Below, in pieces: positions 55,110 through 63,864 of a DNA stretch of 64,000 bases. Positions within the stretch are counted from its first letter, which is position 1, and every line of letters begins with the position of its first letter. Source of the stretch: Acidisarcina sp. (GTDB lineage Bacteria > Acidobacteriota > Terriglobia > Terriglobales > Acidobacteriaceae); contig DATLIY010000008.1 in the NCBI GenBank assembly GCA_035539175.1, positions 786,123 to 850,122 on the forward strand. Reading direction: 5' to 3'. Under the pieces are notes generated by a model. That model was not told where the DNA came from. It searched no databases and saw nothing but the letters and a program-made list of their open reading frames with translations. The position numbers and the translations under genes were made by a program.

Positions 55110-56618
55110 TCAAGCCTCGGGGACAGCGGTAAAGCTGTCGATGCGCTGGCGAACGGAGAGGACTGGCGTGGGCAAAGGCAGACGGCTGCCCTCTTCGAGA
55201 ATCGGGATGAGCTTATCGAACTCCGGCCCGGAGTGTGCCCCCGTAAGCGCGATGCGGACGGGGTGGAAGAGATCTTTGCCCTTGATGCCGGTCTCGGTCT
55301 TGATCTCGTTCATCCAGAGCTTGAACTGCTCCGGCGTAACGGCGGCAGAGGCGTCCACGCGTGCGGCAAAGGCGCGAAGAACCTTGTTGGCGCTCTCAGT
55401 GCCCAGCAGGGCGGAGTTCTCGGGGTCTGCTTTGGCGGCGCTGGCATCGAAGGCGAAGACGGCATGGGCCTTCTCCGGGAGCTGTTGCAGGGTATCGGCC
55501 GAGGGCAGGAAGAGCGTGAGGAGCTTGCCGAACCACTGGACCACGTCCTCGCTGGCGTTGGCGCGGGGCGGCAGCAGATTCGCGGCGGCAAAGTAGGGCC
55601 AGGCAAGTTCGAGGATGCGCTCGGGCGCGGCCAGCTTGAGGTAGTGGCGGTTGAGCCAGTACAGCTTGTCAAAGTCGAAGATGGCGGGCGATGAGGTGAC
55701 GCGCTCCAGCTTAAAGACGCGCGTCAGCTCGTCGAGGGTAAAGGTTTCGGTTTTGCCATCCTTCGCGCCCCAGCCCAGAAGCGCGAGGTAGTTGCCAAGG
55801 GCTTCGGGGAGGATGCCCATCTCTCGAAAGCTGGTGATGGAGGTTGCGCCATGGCGCTTGGAGAGGCGCTCACGGTCGGCTCCCAGGATGGTGGAGAGGT
55901 GCGCAAACTGCGGCACCGGCCAGCCGAATGCCTGATAGATGGCGACCTGCTTCGGCGTGTTGGAGATGTGGTCGTCGCCGCGGATGACGTGGGTGATCTC
56001 CATCAGCGCGTCATCGACGGTGACCACGTAATTGTAGACAGGCACGCCGGAGGAGCGGACCAGGATGGGGTCGCTGACCGTCTCACTGGCGAACTCGACG
56101 GCTCCGCGCACGATGTCGTGGAAGCGCAGGGGAGCATCCGGGATGCGCAGGCGAATCGCGAACGGCTCGGTGGCGGCGCGCTGCTGGCTGGTTGCCGCAT
56201 CGATGCCGCGGCACTTGCCGGAGTAGACCTGCGGCTTGTGCTCGGCAATGGCGCGGGTGCGCTCGGCCTCCAGCTCCTCGCTGGTGCAGAAGCAGCGGTA
56301 AGCCTTGCCCTCGGCGAGCAACTGGTCGGTGTGCCGGCGGTAGATATCCAGGCGCTCCGACTGGCGATAGGGGCCATAAGGGCCACCCACGTCCGGGCCT
56401 TCATCCCAGTTGAGGCCAAGCCAGCGAAGGTCGTCCATTAGCTGGCTTTCATAGCGGAGTTCGCTGCGCTCGACGTCGGTGTCTTCAATGCGGAGCAGGA
56501 AGTCTCCCCCGTTATGGTGGGCAAAGAGCCAGTTGTAGAGGGCGGTTCGGGCGTTGCCGACGTGGAGTTGTCCGGTGGGCGATGGCGCGAAGCGGACGCG
56601 CGTTTTCTGAATAGGCAT
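55110..56618 (-). CDS. gltX: Glutamyl-tRNA synthetase
   Basis: These 502 residues start at ATG 56618 ([24 protein letters not shown]). The HIGH motif is HVGN and the KMSKS-like loop is RLSKR. The C-terminal anticodon-binding domain is helical. With GatCAB in the same genome the enzyme may also charge tRNA-Gln for amidation, though that is inference. Confidence 0.96.
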   Translation of the reverse strand: MPIQKTRVRFAPSPTGQLHVGNARTALYNWLFAHHNGGDFLLRIEDTDVERSELRYESQLMDDLRWLGLNWDEGPDVGGPYGPYRQSERLDIYRRHTDQLLAEGKAYRCFCTSEELEAERTRAIAEHKPQVYSGKCRGIDAATSQQRAATEPFAIRLRIPDAPLRFHDIVRGAVEFASETVSDPILVRSSGVPVYNYVVTVDDALMEITHVIRGDDHISNTPKQVAIYQAFGWPVPQFAHLSTILGADRERLSKRHGATSITSFREMGILPEALGNYLALLGWGAKDGKTETFTLDELTRVFKLERVTSSPAIFDFDKLYWLNRHYLKLAAPERILELAWPYFAAANLLPPRANASEDVVQWFGKLLTLFLPSADTLQQLPEKAHAVFAFDASAAKADPENSALLGTESANKVLRAFAARVDASAAVTPEQFKLWMNEIKTETGIKGKDLFHPVRIALTGAHSGPEFDKLIPILEEGSRLPLPTPVLSVRQRIDSFTAVPEA

Positions 56619-56946
56619 GGCTGATCCTGATGGTACCAAGCGAGAGAAGCAGGGGCCAGACCTTGGACGGAATCCTCGGGCCTGCTAACCCTACCTGGGC
56701 ATCATTTAGCTTTGTCACCCGGGGCCCCATTTAGTTTTGTCATCCTGGGCCTCATTTAGTTTTGTGTTTTTGTCATCCTGAGCCCCCATATAGTTTTGTC
56801 ATCCTGAGCGAAGCGAAGGATCTGCTTCATAACGCGCAAGAATCGCGCCATACGTCCCAGGCGGTGGACCCGCCACAACAGTCGTCGCCCGCCTCGTCTG
56901 GCGCATTCCTTCGCAACGCCATCCGCTCAGTTAGGGCTAACAGGGC
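56619..56946. other. Intergenic region with repeated VILSEAKDL-type element
   Basis: 328 bases without a gene between gltX and thiL. Most of the middle is four degenerate repeat units (56703-56810) followed by the widespread GAGCGAAGCGAAGGATCT sequence. Confidence 0.7.
56703..56830. repeat. Four degenerate copies of a CATTTAGTTTTGTCATCCTG element
   Basis: Units begin at 56703, 56728, 56753 and 56787. The last continues into GAGCGAAGCGAAGGATCT, the dispersed element that translates as VILSEAKDL in many genomes. Confidence 0.8.
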
Positions 56947-58101
56947 CTAGCGAAAGTGCTCCCAGCCGCCGGGGTTGAGGGGCTGAGAGTGGCCGCCCGA
57001 TACCAGGGAGATCAGCGGCTGGCGGGTGCGGCGGTTCACCATGCGGCCGATGGCACGGACAGGAACACCTGCAATTCTGGCAGGGACACGGGTGCGCGGC
57101 GCCGCCGTGAAGAGAAGCTCGTAGTCTTCGCCGCCGTGCAGGGCCAGCGCGAGAGCGGAGGGCGCGAGGCCGGCCATCTCCGCGAGATTGGCCATCACGT
57201 GGACGGGGATGGCGTCGGCGTCGATCTCCGCGGCGAGGGCGGACTCTTCGCAGAGATGCGCGAGATCGGTGGAGAGCCCATCGCTGATGTCGATGGCTGC
57301 GGTCGCCATCTTTGCGGCTCGGATCCTGCTGGCCGCCTGCAGGCGCGGCTGGGGATAGAGGTGCGGGTGAAGCTGGCTCGCATCGGCATGACGGAAGCGC
57401 CGGGGAGAGCGCTCGAGGGCGAGGAGTTCGGCGGCAGCTCCGCCAAGGCTTCCGGTTACGTAGATCGTGTCTCCGGCGCGCGCGGTGGAGCGCAGCAGGG
57501 CCCGGCCCCGGGGAACAGAGCCCAGCAGGATGATGTCGGCGATCACCAGAGAGTTGGAGGCTCGAGAGTTGGAGGCCCCGGAATTTGAGGCTCGGGACAG
57601 GATGCGTGGCGATTGCGCGAGGTCGCCACCCGCGAGGGGCACGCGGTGCTGCGCGGCCAGGCGGAGGAAGCCATCGAGAAAGCGCTCCATCCAACTGGTT
57701 GTGGCACGCCCCGCCTTGCGGGTAAGTTCCGGCGGAATGGCCAGCGAGAGGAAGGCGGCCAGCGGGGTCGCGCCCATCGCGGCCACGTCGCTGAGTCCGC
57801 GGGCCAGGCAGCGATGTCCCGCCGACTCGGCAGGATGCCAGTCGCGGCGGAAGTGGACATGTTCGAGAGAAAGGTCGGTAGTGACGACAATCTCCTCGCC
57901 CGCAGGTGGCCGCAGGATCGCGCAATCGTCGCCGATGCCGAGGCGTAGCGCGCCGCCGTTCCTACCGTTTGCCCCGGTTGCCGCTTTACCGCTTGCCGCG
58001 CGCTGGCGAATGGCGGCGATCATAGCCAGCTCCGTGGGGTTGGCGGAGGCGGGGCGGGCATTTCTTGGGCGAGAGCTTGCGGGCTTGCGGTCAGGTTTCA
58101 T
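56947..58101 (-). CDS. thiL: Thiamine-monophosphate kinase
   Basis: These 384 residues (ATG 58101) are an AIR-synthase-fold kinase with the GIGDDCAIL, DLSLEHVHF, DISDGLSTDLAHL and GGEDYELLF motifs. It phosphorylates thiamine monophosphate to thiamine diphosphate. The protein is about 40 residues longer than usual because of a basic N-terminal extension and a three-unit pentapeptide repeat ([RG]ASNS) encoded by a 15-bp minisatellite at 57551-57595. Confidence 0.92.
   Translation of the reverse strand: MKPDRKPASSRPRNARPASANPTELAMIAAIRQRAASGKAATGANGRNGGALRLGIGDDCAILRPPAGEEIVVTTDLSLEHVHFRRDWHPAESAGHRCLARGLSDVAAMGATPLAAFLSLAIPPELTRKAGRATTSWMERFLDGFLRLAAQHRVPLAGGDLAQSPRILSRASNSGASNSRASNSLVIADIILLGSVPRGRALLRSTARAGDTIYVTGSLGGAAAELLALERSPRRFRHADASQLHPHLYPQPRLQAASRIRAAKMATAAIDISDGLSTDLAHLCEESALAAEIDADAIPVHVMANLAEMAGLAPSALALALHGGEDYELLFTAAPRTRVPARIAGVPVRAIGRMVNRRTRQPLISLVSGGHSQPLNPGGWEHFR
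57551..57595. repeat. Three-unit 15-bp minisatellite inside thiL
   Basis: GAGTTGGAGGCTCGA, GAGTTGGAGGCCCCG and GAATTTGAGGCTCGG are tandem 15-bp units. In frame they encode three [RG]ASNS pentapeptides on the minus strand. Confidence 0.88.
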
Positions 58102-58168
58102 CGGATACTGGCCAGCATACCGCGATGGAGGGGCCGACGGCTGTAATTGCACTGCTTATAGTGCAATT

Positions 58169-58259
58169 CGAGGCGGAAAATCCCTCCAAAGAGGGAGATA
58201 TCCGCCTCGCCTGACCCGCTCCGACGATTGACGCAAGGGGAAACCCTCTGCTACCGTCA
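58169..58259 (+). ncRNA. Structured leader candidate upstream of the M23 peptidase gene
   Basis: Two hairpins lie in series. The first (58169-58209) pairs CGAGGCGGA with TCCGCCTCG and has an inner CCCTC/GAGGG stem. The second (58229-58259) closes TGACG with CGTCA around an AGGG-GAAA-CCCT helix with a GNRA loop. No riboswitch class was recognised. Confidence 0.4.
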
Positions 58260-58396
58260 CTAAAGATTCACGAGCCTTGAATCTGTTCGGCTGCATCCAA
58301 GTGTGCCGCATTTTCGCGTGTCTTCTCCGCGTTAGGTTGCGCGCATTGTTTTCTTGGAATGTCAGAACATATACGGAATTTTCAAGAGAGAGACTT

Positions 58397-59359
58397 TTGC
58401 GCAATCGTTTCTACATCATTTTTGTGTCACGCGAAGAAGATGGACGCCTGAGAAAAATTCCGGTTCCGCTTCACTACGCGTACATCTTTGTAGCGGCGGC
58501 TGTGGTAGGAGCTTTCAGCATCGCGGGCATGGCGGGATCGTACTCCCGCATGCTGATGAAGACTGCGAACTTCAATCAGATTCGTTCCGAGCGTGAGGCC
58601 ATCCGCAGGAACTATCTGCATATGGAGCAGACCGCGCACGAGAAGGATATTCAGGCGGCATCGCTGGGCACGCTGGCGAGCGAAGTGACGGCTCTTTATG
58701 GACTGCGGCAGAACAAGCTGACGGCAAAATCTGCGGCCAAGGAATCGTCGGTTGCCAGCACTCCGGTTTCGGATGATTTCAATCAGCAGCAGTACGATCG
58801 TTCGATTGACCAGTTCTATGCGCTGCGCAGCTCGGCGATGTCGGGCCAGGTTTCGCGTGCGTTGGAGGGTGGGTTGAACCTGACCAACACCACAACGGAC
58901 TGGATCCAACTGGCGGACGCTCCCTCACTGTGGCCGGTTCAGGGCCGGGTGACCAGCTCGTTTGGGCAGCGTGAAGATCCCTTCAATGGAGAAGGCGCTT
59001 TCCACGCGGGCATCGATATTTCTTCGTCGTTTGGGCAGAGCGTACGGGCAGCGGCGGACGGCGTTGTGGAAGCCGCCTCGATGGCGAATGGTTATGGCCG
59101 CGAAGTGGTGATCGATCACGGGCACGGGGTGAGGACGGTCTATGCGCACCTCTCGGGCTTTACAGTGATGTCTGGCCAGCAGATCAAGCGTGGCCAGGTG
59201 ATTGGCTATGTGGGACTGTCGGGGCGCAGTACGGGACCCCATCTGCACTATGAAGTCAGGCTGCACAACACGCCTGTGAACCCGCACAAATATCTGCGGA
59301 CCACGATGGAGCAGCTTGCCGTTGGCCACAGCGATACGCTCTCCGGTGGCGTGAACTAG
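58397..59359 (+). CDS. M23 family LytM-type peptidase
   Basis: TTG 58397 gives 320 residues and the family-like N-terminus RNRFYIIFVSREEDG; a longer frame back to 58277 is possible. One transmembrane helix (about 28-47) is followed by a helical, probably coiled-coil stretch (about 55-160) and the LytM domain. Zinc ligands are H203 and D207 in HAGID, and HLH (282-284). It may cleave peptidoglycan cross-links or act as an EnvC-like activator. The leader may be structured. Confidence 0.9.
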   Translation: MRNRFYIIFVSREEDGRLRKIPVPLHYAYIFVAAAVVGAFSIAGMAGSYSRMLMKTANFNQIRSEREAIRRNYLHMEQTAHEKDIQAASLGTLASEVTALYGLRQNKLTAKSAAKESSVASTPVSDDFNQQQYDRSIDQFYALRSSAMSGQVSRALEGGLNLTNTTTDWIQLADAPSLWPVQGRVTSSFGQREDPFNGEGAFHAGIDISSSFGQSVRAAADGVVEAASMANGYGREVVIDHGHGVRTVYAHLSGFTVMSGQQIKRGQVIGYVGLSGRSTGPHLHYEVRLHNTPVNPHKYLRTTMEQLAVGHSDTLSGGVN

Positions 59360-59385
59360 TCCGGTAAAAAACGATATTCGATACA

Positions 59386-59426
59386 AACGGGCGGCTCTTC
59401 TTCTAGGAGAGCCGCCCGTTCTCTTT
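59386..59426. terminator. Bidirectional terminator between M23 and the sugar dehydrogenase
   Basis: AACGGGCGGCTCT pairs with AGAGCCGCCCGTT (13 bp) and is followed by CTCTTTG. The two flanking genes converge on it. Confidence 0.85.
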
Positions 59427-59436
59427 GTGCTTTGCT

Positions 59437-60762
59437 CTACTTGCCTTGATAACTTACGTGCCAGATGGAGCTGGAGCCGTCGTCGGAGACGAAGAGCGAG
59501 CCGTCCCTGGCTACGGTGACGCCCACCGGTCTGCCCCATACGTCCCCATTCGCAGTGGTGAAGCCGGTGAGAAAGTCTTCATACTCCCCTGTAGCGCTGC
59601 TGCCCTTCATGGGGATGCGGATCACCTCGTATCCGGTGCGCTTGTGGCGGTTCCAGGAGCCGTGCTCGGCGGCAAAGGCGTCTCCCCGGTACTTGCCGGG
59701 GAACTGCGAGCCTTCGTAGAACGTCATCTGGAGCGAGGCGAAGTGCGGCTGCAGGATCACATCCGGCGTGAGGACCTTGGACTTCAACTCGGGATGTTTC
59801 CCGGCGTGGCGTGGATCCTGGTGACCGCCCATGTAGAACCAGGGCCAGCCGTAGAAGCCGTCTTCCTGCACATGGGTGATGTAGTCGGGAACAAGATTGT
59901 CGCCCAGGGCATCGCGCTCGTTGGTGGAGCACCAGAGCTCTCCCGATGTGGGATGGATGGCCTCGCCGACGCAGTTGCGAATTCCATAGGCATAGACCTT
60001 GACGAACTTGCCTTCGGGGGTGAACTCCAGCACGTCGGCGCGGTGGAACTCGACAGGATTGCCGTCGGTGTCATCCACGTTGGAGTGGGAGCCGACCGAC
60101 ACGAACATGCGCTGGCCGTCGTTGGAGAAAACAACGTCGCGAGTCCAGTGGCCTCCGCCGCGGAGGCGTCCGCCGCCAGGCAGATCTGCGAGCTTTTCGG
60201 CGGCCCCGCGAGCCTTCATATCTCCATTGCGATAGGGAAAGCGCACCACGGCATCGGTGTTGCCGATGTAGACCCACTGCGGATTGGGTCCGGCGGGATA
60301 GAAGGCGATGCCAAAGGGCTGGCTCAGGCCGCTGGCGAAGACCTCGGTCTGGACTGGCTTGCCGTCGGTGGTGACTCCGCGCAGAACCCGTATTCTGCCG
60401 GCTTCGCTCTCGGCAACGAAGAGGTCGCCATCGGGCGCGGTGCGGATGAGACGCGGCCGGTCAAGGCCGGTGGCATAGAGGCTCACCTTGAAGCCTGCAG
60501 GAGCCTTGGGCCACGCATCGGCGGGGCGAGGAACCATGTTGGGGCCATTGTCGATGGATTCGGCAGGGTTGGGTTCGGGCAGATCGGCGAGCGTGATCTT
60601 GCGGCGCACTCCGGGAGCTTGCTGGCTGTAGTCGGCAAAGGGAGACTTATGTTTGGCGGCAGGGCTGGCGCCATCGGCAGGCCGTGGGCCGGCCCAGCCT
60701 GCGGGATCGGTACTGCTTAGTAAAGCGAGGGATGCCAACGCCAGCGCCCATCTTGTGTGCAT
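59437..60762 (-). CDS. Secreted PQQ-type sugar (sorbosone/glucose) dehydrogenase
   Basis: This 441-residue exported protein has a signal peptide (about 1-24) and a six-bladed propeller of the soluble glucose/sorbosone dehydrogenase family. Motifs include GLDRPRLIRTAPDGDLFVAES, HWTRDVVFSNDGQRMFVSVGS and DGFYGWPWFYMG. It would oxidise sugars in the periplasm with PQQ. GGAGG lies six bases before the ATG. Confidence 0.93.
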   Translation of the reverse strand: MHTRWALALASLALLSSTDPAGWAGPRPADGASPAAKHKSPFADYSQQAPGVRRKITLADLPEPNPAESIDNGPNMVPRPADAWPKAPAGFKVSLYATGLDRPRLIRTAPDGDLFVAESEAGRIRVLRGVTTDGKPVQTEVFASGLSQPFGIAFYPAGPNPQWVYIGNTDAVVRFPYRNGDMKARGAAEKLADLPGGGRLRGGGHWTRDVVFSNDGQRMFVSVGSHSNVDDTDGNPVEFHRADVLEFTPEGKFVKVYAYGIRNCVGEAIHPTSGELWCSTNERDALGDNLVPDYITHVQEDGFYGWPWFYMGGHQDPRHAGKHPELKSKVLTPDVILQPHFASLQMTFYEGSQFPGKYRGDAFAAEHGSWNRHKRTGYEVIRIPMKGSSATGEYEDFLTGFTTANGDVWGRPVGVTVARDGSLFVSDDGSSSIWHVSYQGK

Positions 60763-60779
60763 TCCAACCTCCGTATCGG

Positions 60780-60831
60780 GTGTATCTGCGACCTGTATCT
60801 GCGAGCTGTACTTTCAAGCTGTATCTGGGAG
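60780..60831. repeat. Four imperfect 13-bp tandem repeats upstream of the sugar dehydrogenase
   Basis: Units of the form CTGTATCTGCGAG run from 60780 to 60831, ending 18 bases before the start codon at 60762. Confidence 0.7.
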
Positions 60832-60916
60832 CCGGGCGAGACTCCTGCCGCGCTCCACATCCTTGCTGGTTGGATGGCGAAGAGTCTCCCGGGCTACAAA
60901 TTTACTTCTTGCGCGC

Positions 60917-61939
60917 CTACTTTTTCCCGTCCTGACTGTCGGTTGCGGGAGCTGTAGAGGTGTCCGGGGCCATATTCTCCGGGGCGGCAACCAGCTGCTG
61001 CATCAGGCTGTCGGGAAGCGTGGCGGTCACCACAGTGCGATTGCGATGGTGAACCACCTTCATCGAATCGAGCAGGCTGCGGATCTCCGGATTACCGCTG
61101 TTTTCGGGAAGGTTATTTTCGACCGTGCGCATCAGGCCGAGCGTGTTCTCCAGGCTCTCAGCGGTAGAGGAGGCGGCAAGGTCGGTGGGCGCAATCTCCT
61201 CGACGCGGAGGCGGAGAGCGCCGGTCCAGCGCAGGGATGCGATAAACGTTGTGTCCTCCGGCAGCGGAACCTGCATGCCGTAGATTTTGAGGTTGCCATT
61301 TTCGCCGAGGGGAAGACCAATCTTGCCGATGCCCCAGGCCAGCGAAAGCAGCGGAATTTCGCCGTAGTGTTGCGAGAGCAGGGTGGATCCGGCAAAGGGA
61401 AGCGCGGCGGCGCGATAGCGATCGCATATGGAGTGGATCTGCTCGGCAGTGGGAGCATTGGAGACGGCCACCATGTCATAGCCAAGCTGCGTGACGCGCA
61501 CCGTGCGGCCTTCGTTGGGAATGTCGAAGACGTCGTGGCCGTAATAGGTTTCCCGGGAGCTGGCCTGGCTCTCGAAGTACTTCGCCAGCTTCTTGCCATC
61601 GAAGCGGCCAACGAAGACCTCGGAGAAGGCGACGAGGCCGTTGGGGCCGTTGGGATTGGGCATCTCGTGGAGGGCGAAGGCCGCCTCGTCAAGATCTCGC
61701 TCAAAGACGAAACCGGTGGCATCGATGAAGCGCTGATACTCGGGATCGTGAGCGACGGGGTGTTGGTCAAAGTGAGTGGCGGCGCGGAGCGGCCGCAGGT
61801 TCAGGTAGACGATGCCATCCGACTCCGGGAGCAGGCGGGCAGCCTCCGGCGGAGCCTTCTTTCGCAGGTAGATGCCCGCTGCCAGGATGGCCAGCATGAG
61901 AAGTACGACGAAGAGCGTGGTCCTGGTACGCTTGTGCAT
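60917..61939 (-). CDS. Membrane-anchored hypothetical protein
   Basis: ATG 61939 gives 340 residues: a short basic start (MHKRTRT), one transmembrane helix (about 8-24) and a long extracytoplasmic domain with AARLLPESDGIVYLNLRPL, then EVFVGRFDGKKLAKYF. The pattern resembles bacterial proteins that score residual variance in a beta-sheet fold, but I cannot name the family. The C-terminus is Thr/Ala/Asp-rich. Confidence 0.75.
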   Translation of the reverse strand: MHKRTRTTLFVVLLMLAILAAGIYLRKKAPPEAARLLPESDGIVYLNLRPLRAATHFDQHPVAHDPEYQRFIDATGFVFERDLDEAAFALHEMPNPNGPNGLVAFSEVFVGRFDGKKLAKYFESQASSRETYYGHDVFDIPNEGRTVRVTQLGYDMVAVSNAPTAEQIHSICDRYRAAALPFAGSTLLSQHYGEIPLLSLAWGIGKIGLPLGENGNLKIYGMQVPLPEDTTFIASLRWTGALRLRVEEIAPTDLAASSTAESLENTLGLMRTVENNLPENSGNPEIRSLLDSMKVVHHRNRTVVTATLPDSLMQQLVAAPENMAPDTSTAPATDSQDGKK

Positions 61940-62197
61940 TCGGTGTGTTCGTGGCAGACGCGGCAAAAATCCCGCAGATGCTGAACGAGGGAAAGGATAT
62001 CATTCGCCAGGGTATAAACCCTTGGCGTGGTTGGGCAGGGGAGCGGCAGGGACTGCGGAGGGCTCTGCGTGCGGGCGGAAAGATTCCCCTGGGCGAATTG
62101 CGGAGAGCCTTCCGCTGTGATAATCTTTCGATTCATACCAGTCATTTCGGCGACGCACCCGTGTGTCTTCGCAACAACTGGTTTATTGGCTGTTCGG

Positions 62198-62273
<76 letters not shown>

Positions 62274-62508
62274 GATTTATACCGGCGTGGGCGGTCGGCA
62301 GCAGGGGAATTTTTGATGCTGGCTGGCTTCGGCCGCCGGTTTTTACCCGCCGCAGTCATCCCATCCTGTTCTCCTGTCTCCCGAAGTGTTTTTCGAGGGA
62401 ATCCGGAGTCTCCGTTTGAGACCCCATGGGAGTGCTGGTGTGCGGAGGCGGTTGGCTGGCTTCGGCCTCCGGTCAAGTTTGCCGAAGGGCTTGGTTTGAA
62501 GGGAATGT
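62274..62508. other. Spacer between tRNA-Thr and tRNA-Tyr
   Basis: About 235 bases without a gene; no clear promoter or terminator was seen. The tRNAs may be processed from one precursor. Confidence 0.4.
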
Positions 62509-62597
62509 GCACAGGTGGCCGAGCGGTTAATGGCAGCAGACTGTAAATCTGCCGCTCCTTGCGAGCTACGGAGGTTCGAATCCTCCCCTGTGCACCA
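62509..62597 (+). tRNA. tRNA-Tyr (anticodon GTA)
   Basis: Class II tRNA with a long variable arm. Acceptor GCACAGG pairs with CCTGTGC, and the anticodon loop reads CTGTAAA. CCA is encoded. Confidence 0.97.
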
Positions 62598-62618
62598 TAA
62601 GTTTTGCAGGTTCCGCCG

Positions 62619-62804
62619 ATGAGTTTTCTGGCGGATGGACGGCGTAAAGGAATCGCGGTTCTTTTGCTTGCCGGGCTGGGGCTGCTGGCTTGGGAGACGA
62701 TAGACCCGGGGCAGGTCCGGTGGGTTGTGATGGTGGTGCTGGGTGGTTTCGCGCTGCGCATCCTGCTTGCCGCTGGTTCGCGCGACGGGGCGGATACGCG
62801 ATAG
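62619..62804 (+). CDS. Small membrane protein between tRNA genes
   Basis: 61 residues with two hydrophobic segments (GIAVLLLAGLGLLAW and VVMVVLGGFALRILLAA) separated by a short polar loop. It lies inside the tRNA cluster, 21 bases after tRNA-Tyr. No strong ribosome site is seen, and the start codon ATG 62619 is a guess. Confidence 0.5.
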   Translation: MSFLADGRRKGIAVLLLAGLGLLAWETIDPGQVRWVVMVVLGGFALRILLAAGSRDGADTR

Positions 62805-62850
62805 GATAGCGAAGGGCATCCGCGACGTTGGCGGGTGGTTTTTTGAGAGG

Positions 62851-62926
<76 letters not shown>

Positions 62927-63019
62927 GAATTTTGGAGTGGGTCAGAGAGGTAGGCAGCAGGAAGGCGGGTAGTAGGCGCGTTCCGGCTGCATTGCTGCGT
63001 GTCTGGCTCCGGTGTTTCG

Positions 63020-63094
63020 GCGGGAGTAACTCAGTGGTAGAGTCACAGCCTTCCAAGCTGTTGGTCGCGGGTTCGATTCCCGTCTCCCGCTCCA
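63020..63094 (+). tRNA. tRNA-Gly (anticodon TCC)
   Basis: Acceptor GCGGGAG pairs with CTCCCGC. The anticodon stem ACAGC/GCTGT encloses CTTCCAA. CCA is encoded. Confidence 0.97.
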
Positions 63095-63206
63095 GGTTTC
63101 AGGGTTGCAGATTTTAGCTCGCAGGTCTTAAAGAGTCGTAAGAGTCACGAGAAAGTCAAGAGATCGCGCTGGGAAAGCTGGCGCGAGTTCTACGCAGGAG
63201 TGGGAG

Positions 63207-63515
63207 ATGTTTGAGCAGGCGGTGATTCCGGTACAGGATCAGCAGCGTGTGTCGGAAATGAACGCGGTGCTGGAGTCTACTTTTGCGGCGAGCAGCGTGG
63301 CGCGTTTTTTGAAGCGGGTGCAATCCGCGGGATTGCGGGTTCGCGACTTTGAGGGAATCCTGTCGCGCGGCCTGCTGGGGCCGAACACAGCGGCGCTCTA
63401 TGGCGCTCTGGTGGATTCGGATCGCGGGCAGGTGCGGGAGCGTTACCTGGCGTTGGTGGAGCGAGTGGCCCTGGAGCATCGCGCGAAGTATTTGAAGGTG
63501 TATGCCTATTACTGA
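63207..63515 (+). CDS. Small hypothetical protein in the tRNA-tuf cluster
   Basis: 102 mostly helical residues (VARFLKRVQSAGLRVRDFEGIL, then YLALVERVALEHRAKYLKVYAYY). AGGAGTGGGAG precedes the ATG. It overlaps the next gene by 14 bases and lies between tRNA-Gly and tuf. Family unknown. Confidence 0.72.
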   Translation: MFEQAVIPVQDQQRVSEMNAVLESTFAASSVARFLKRVQSAGLRVRDFEGILSRGLLGPNTAALYGALVDSDRGQVRERYLALVERVALEHRAKYLKVYAYY

Positions 63516-63846
63516 TCGGGCAGCCACTGCGGAGGCCGAAAACGGTGTCTACGTAGTGGTGTGGGAGTTTGAAGTGAAGGCGGGTTGGGAGGCGGAGTTT
63601 GTGGCCGTCTATGGAGCCGATGGAGACTGGGCTCGCCTGTTTCGCCGGGAAAAAGGGTTTTTGCGGGTAGAGTTGGCTCGAAGCGTCATGGCTCAGAATC
63701 GGTTTTTTACATTCGATTACTGGGTTTCGGCTGCAGCGTTTCTTGAGTTTTGTTCGAAGCATGGCGCCGCGTATGAGGCGCTCGATGAAAAGTGGGCAGG
63801 AATTACGGAGCGGGAGCGGCGTATAGGCGCTTTTCCGCCCGAGTAA
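63502..63846 (+). CDS. Antibiotic biosynthesis monooxygenase-like (ABM) protein
   Basis: 114 residues of the dimeric alpha/beta ABM-like fold: YVVVWEFEVKAGWEAEFVAVYG then DWARLFRREKGFLRVEL. The family includes heme-degrading and quinone monooxygenases, but the catalytic set cannot be assigned here. It overlaps the preceding gene by 14 bases and precedes tuf by 18 bases. Confidence 0.75.
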   Translation: MPITDRAATAEAENGVYVVVWEFEVKAGWEAEFVAVYGADGDWARLFRREKGFLRVELARSVMAQNRFFTFDYWVSAAAFLEFCSKHGAAYEALDEKWAGITERERRIGAFPPE

Positions 63847-63864
63847 ACCAGGAGAGCGAACGAG

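Noticed and set aside
58210..58275. Possible c-di-GMP-I (GEMM) riboswitch because of GACGCAA and a GAAA loop
   Set aside because: The conserved GEMM core and receptor segments are missing, so I only call it an unclassified structured leader.
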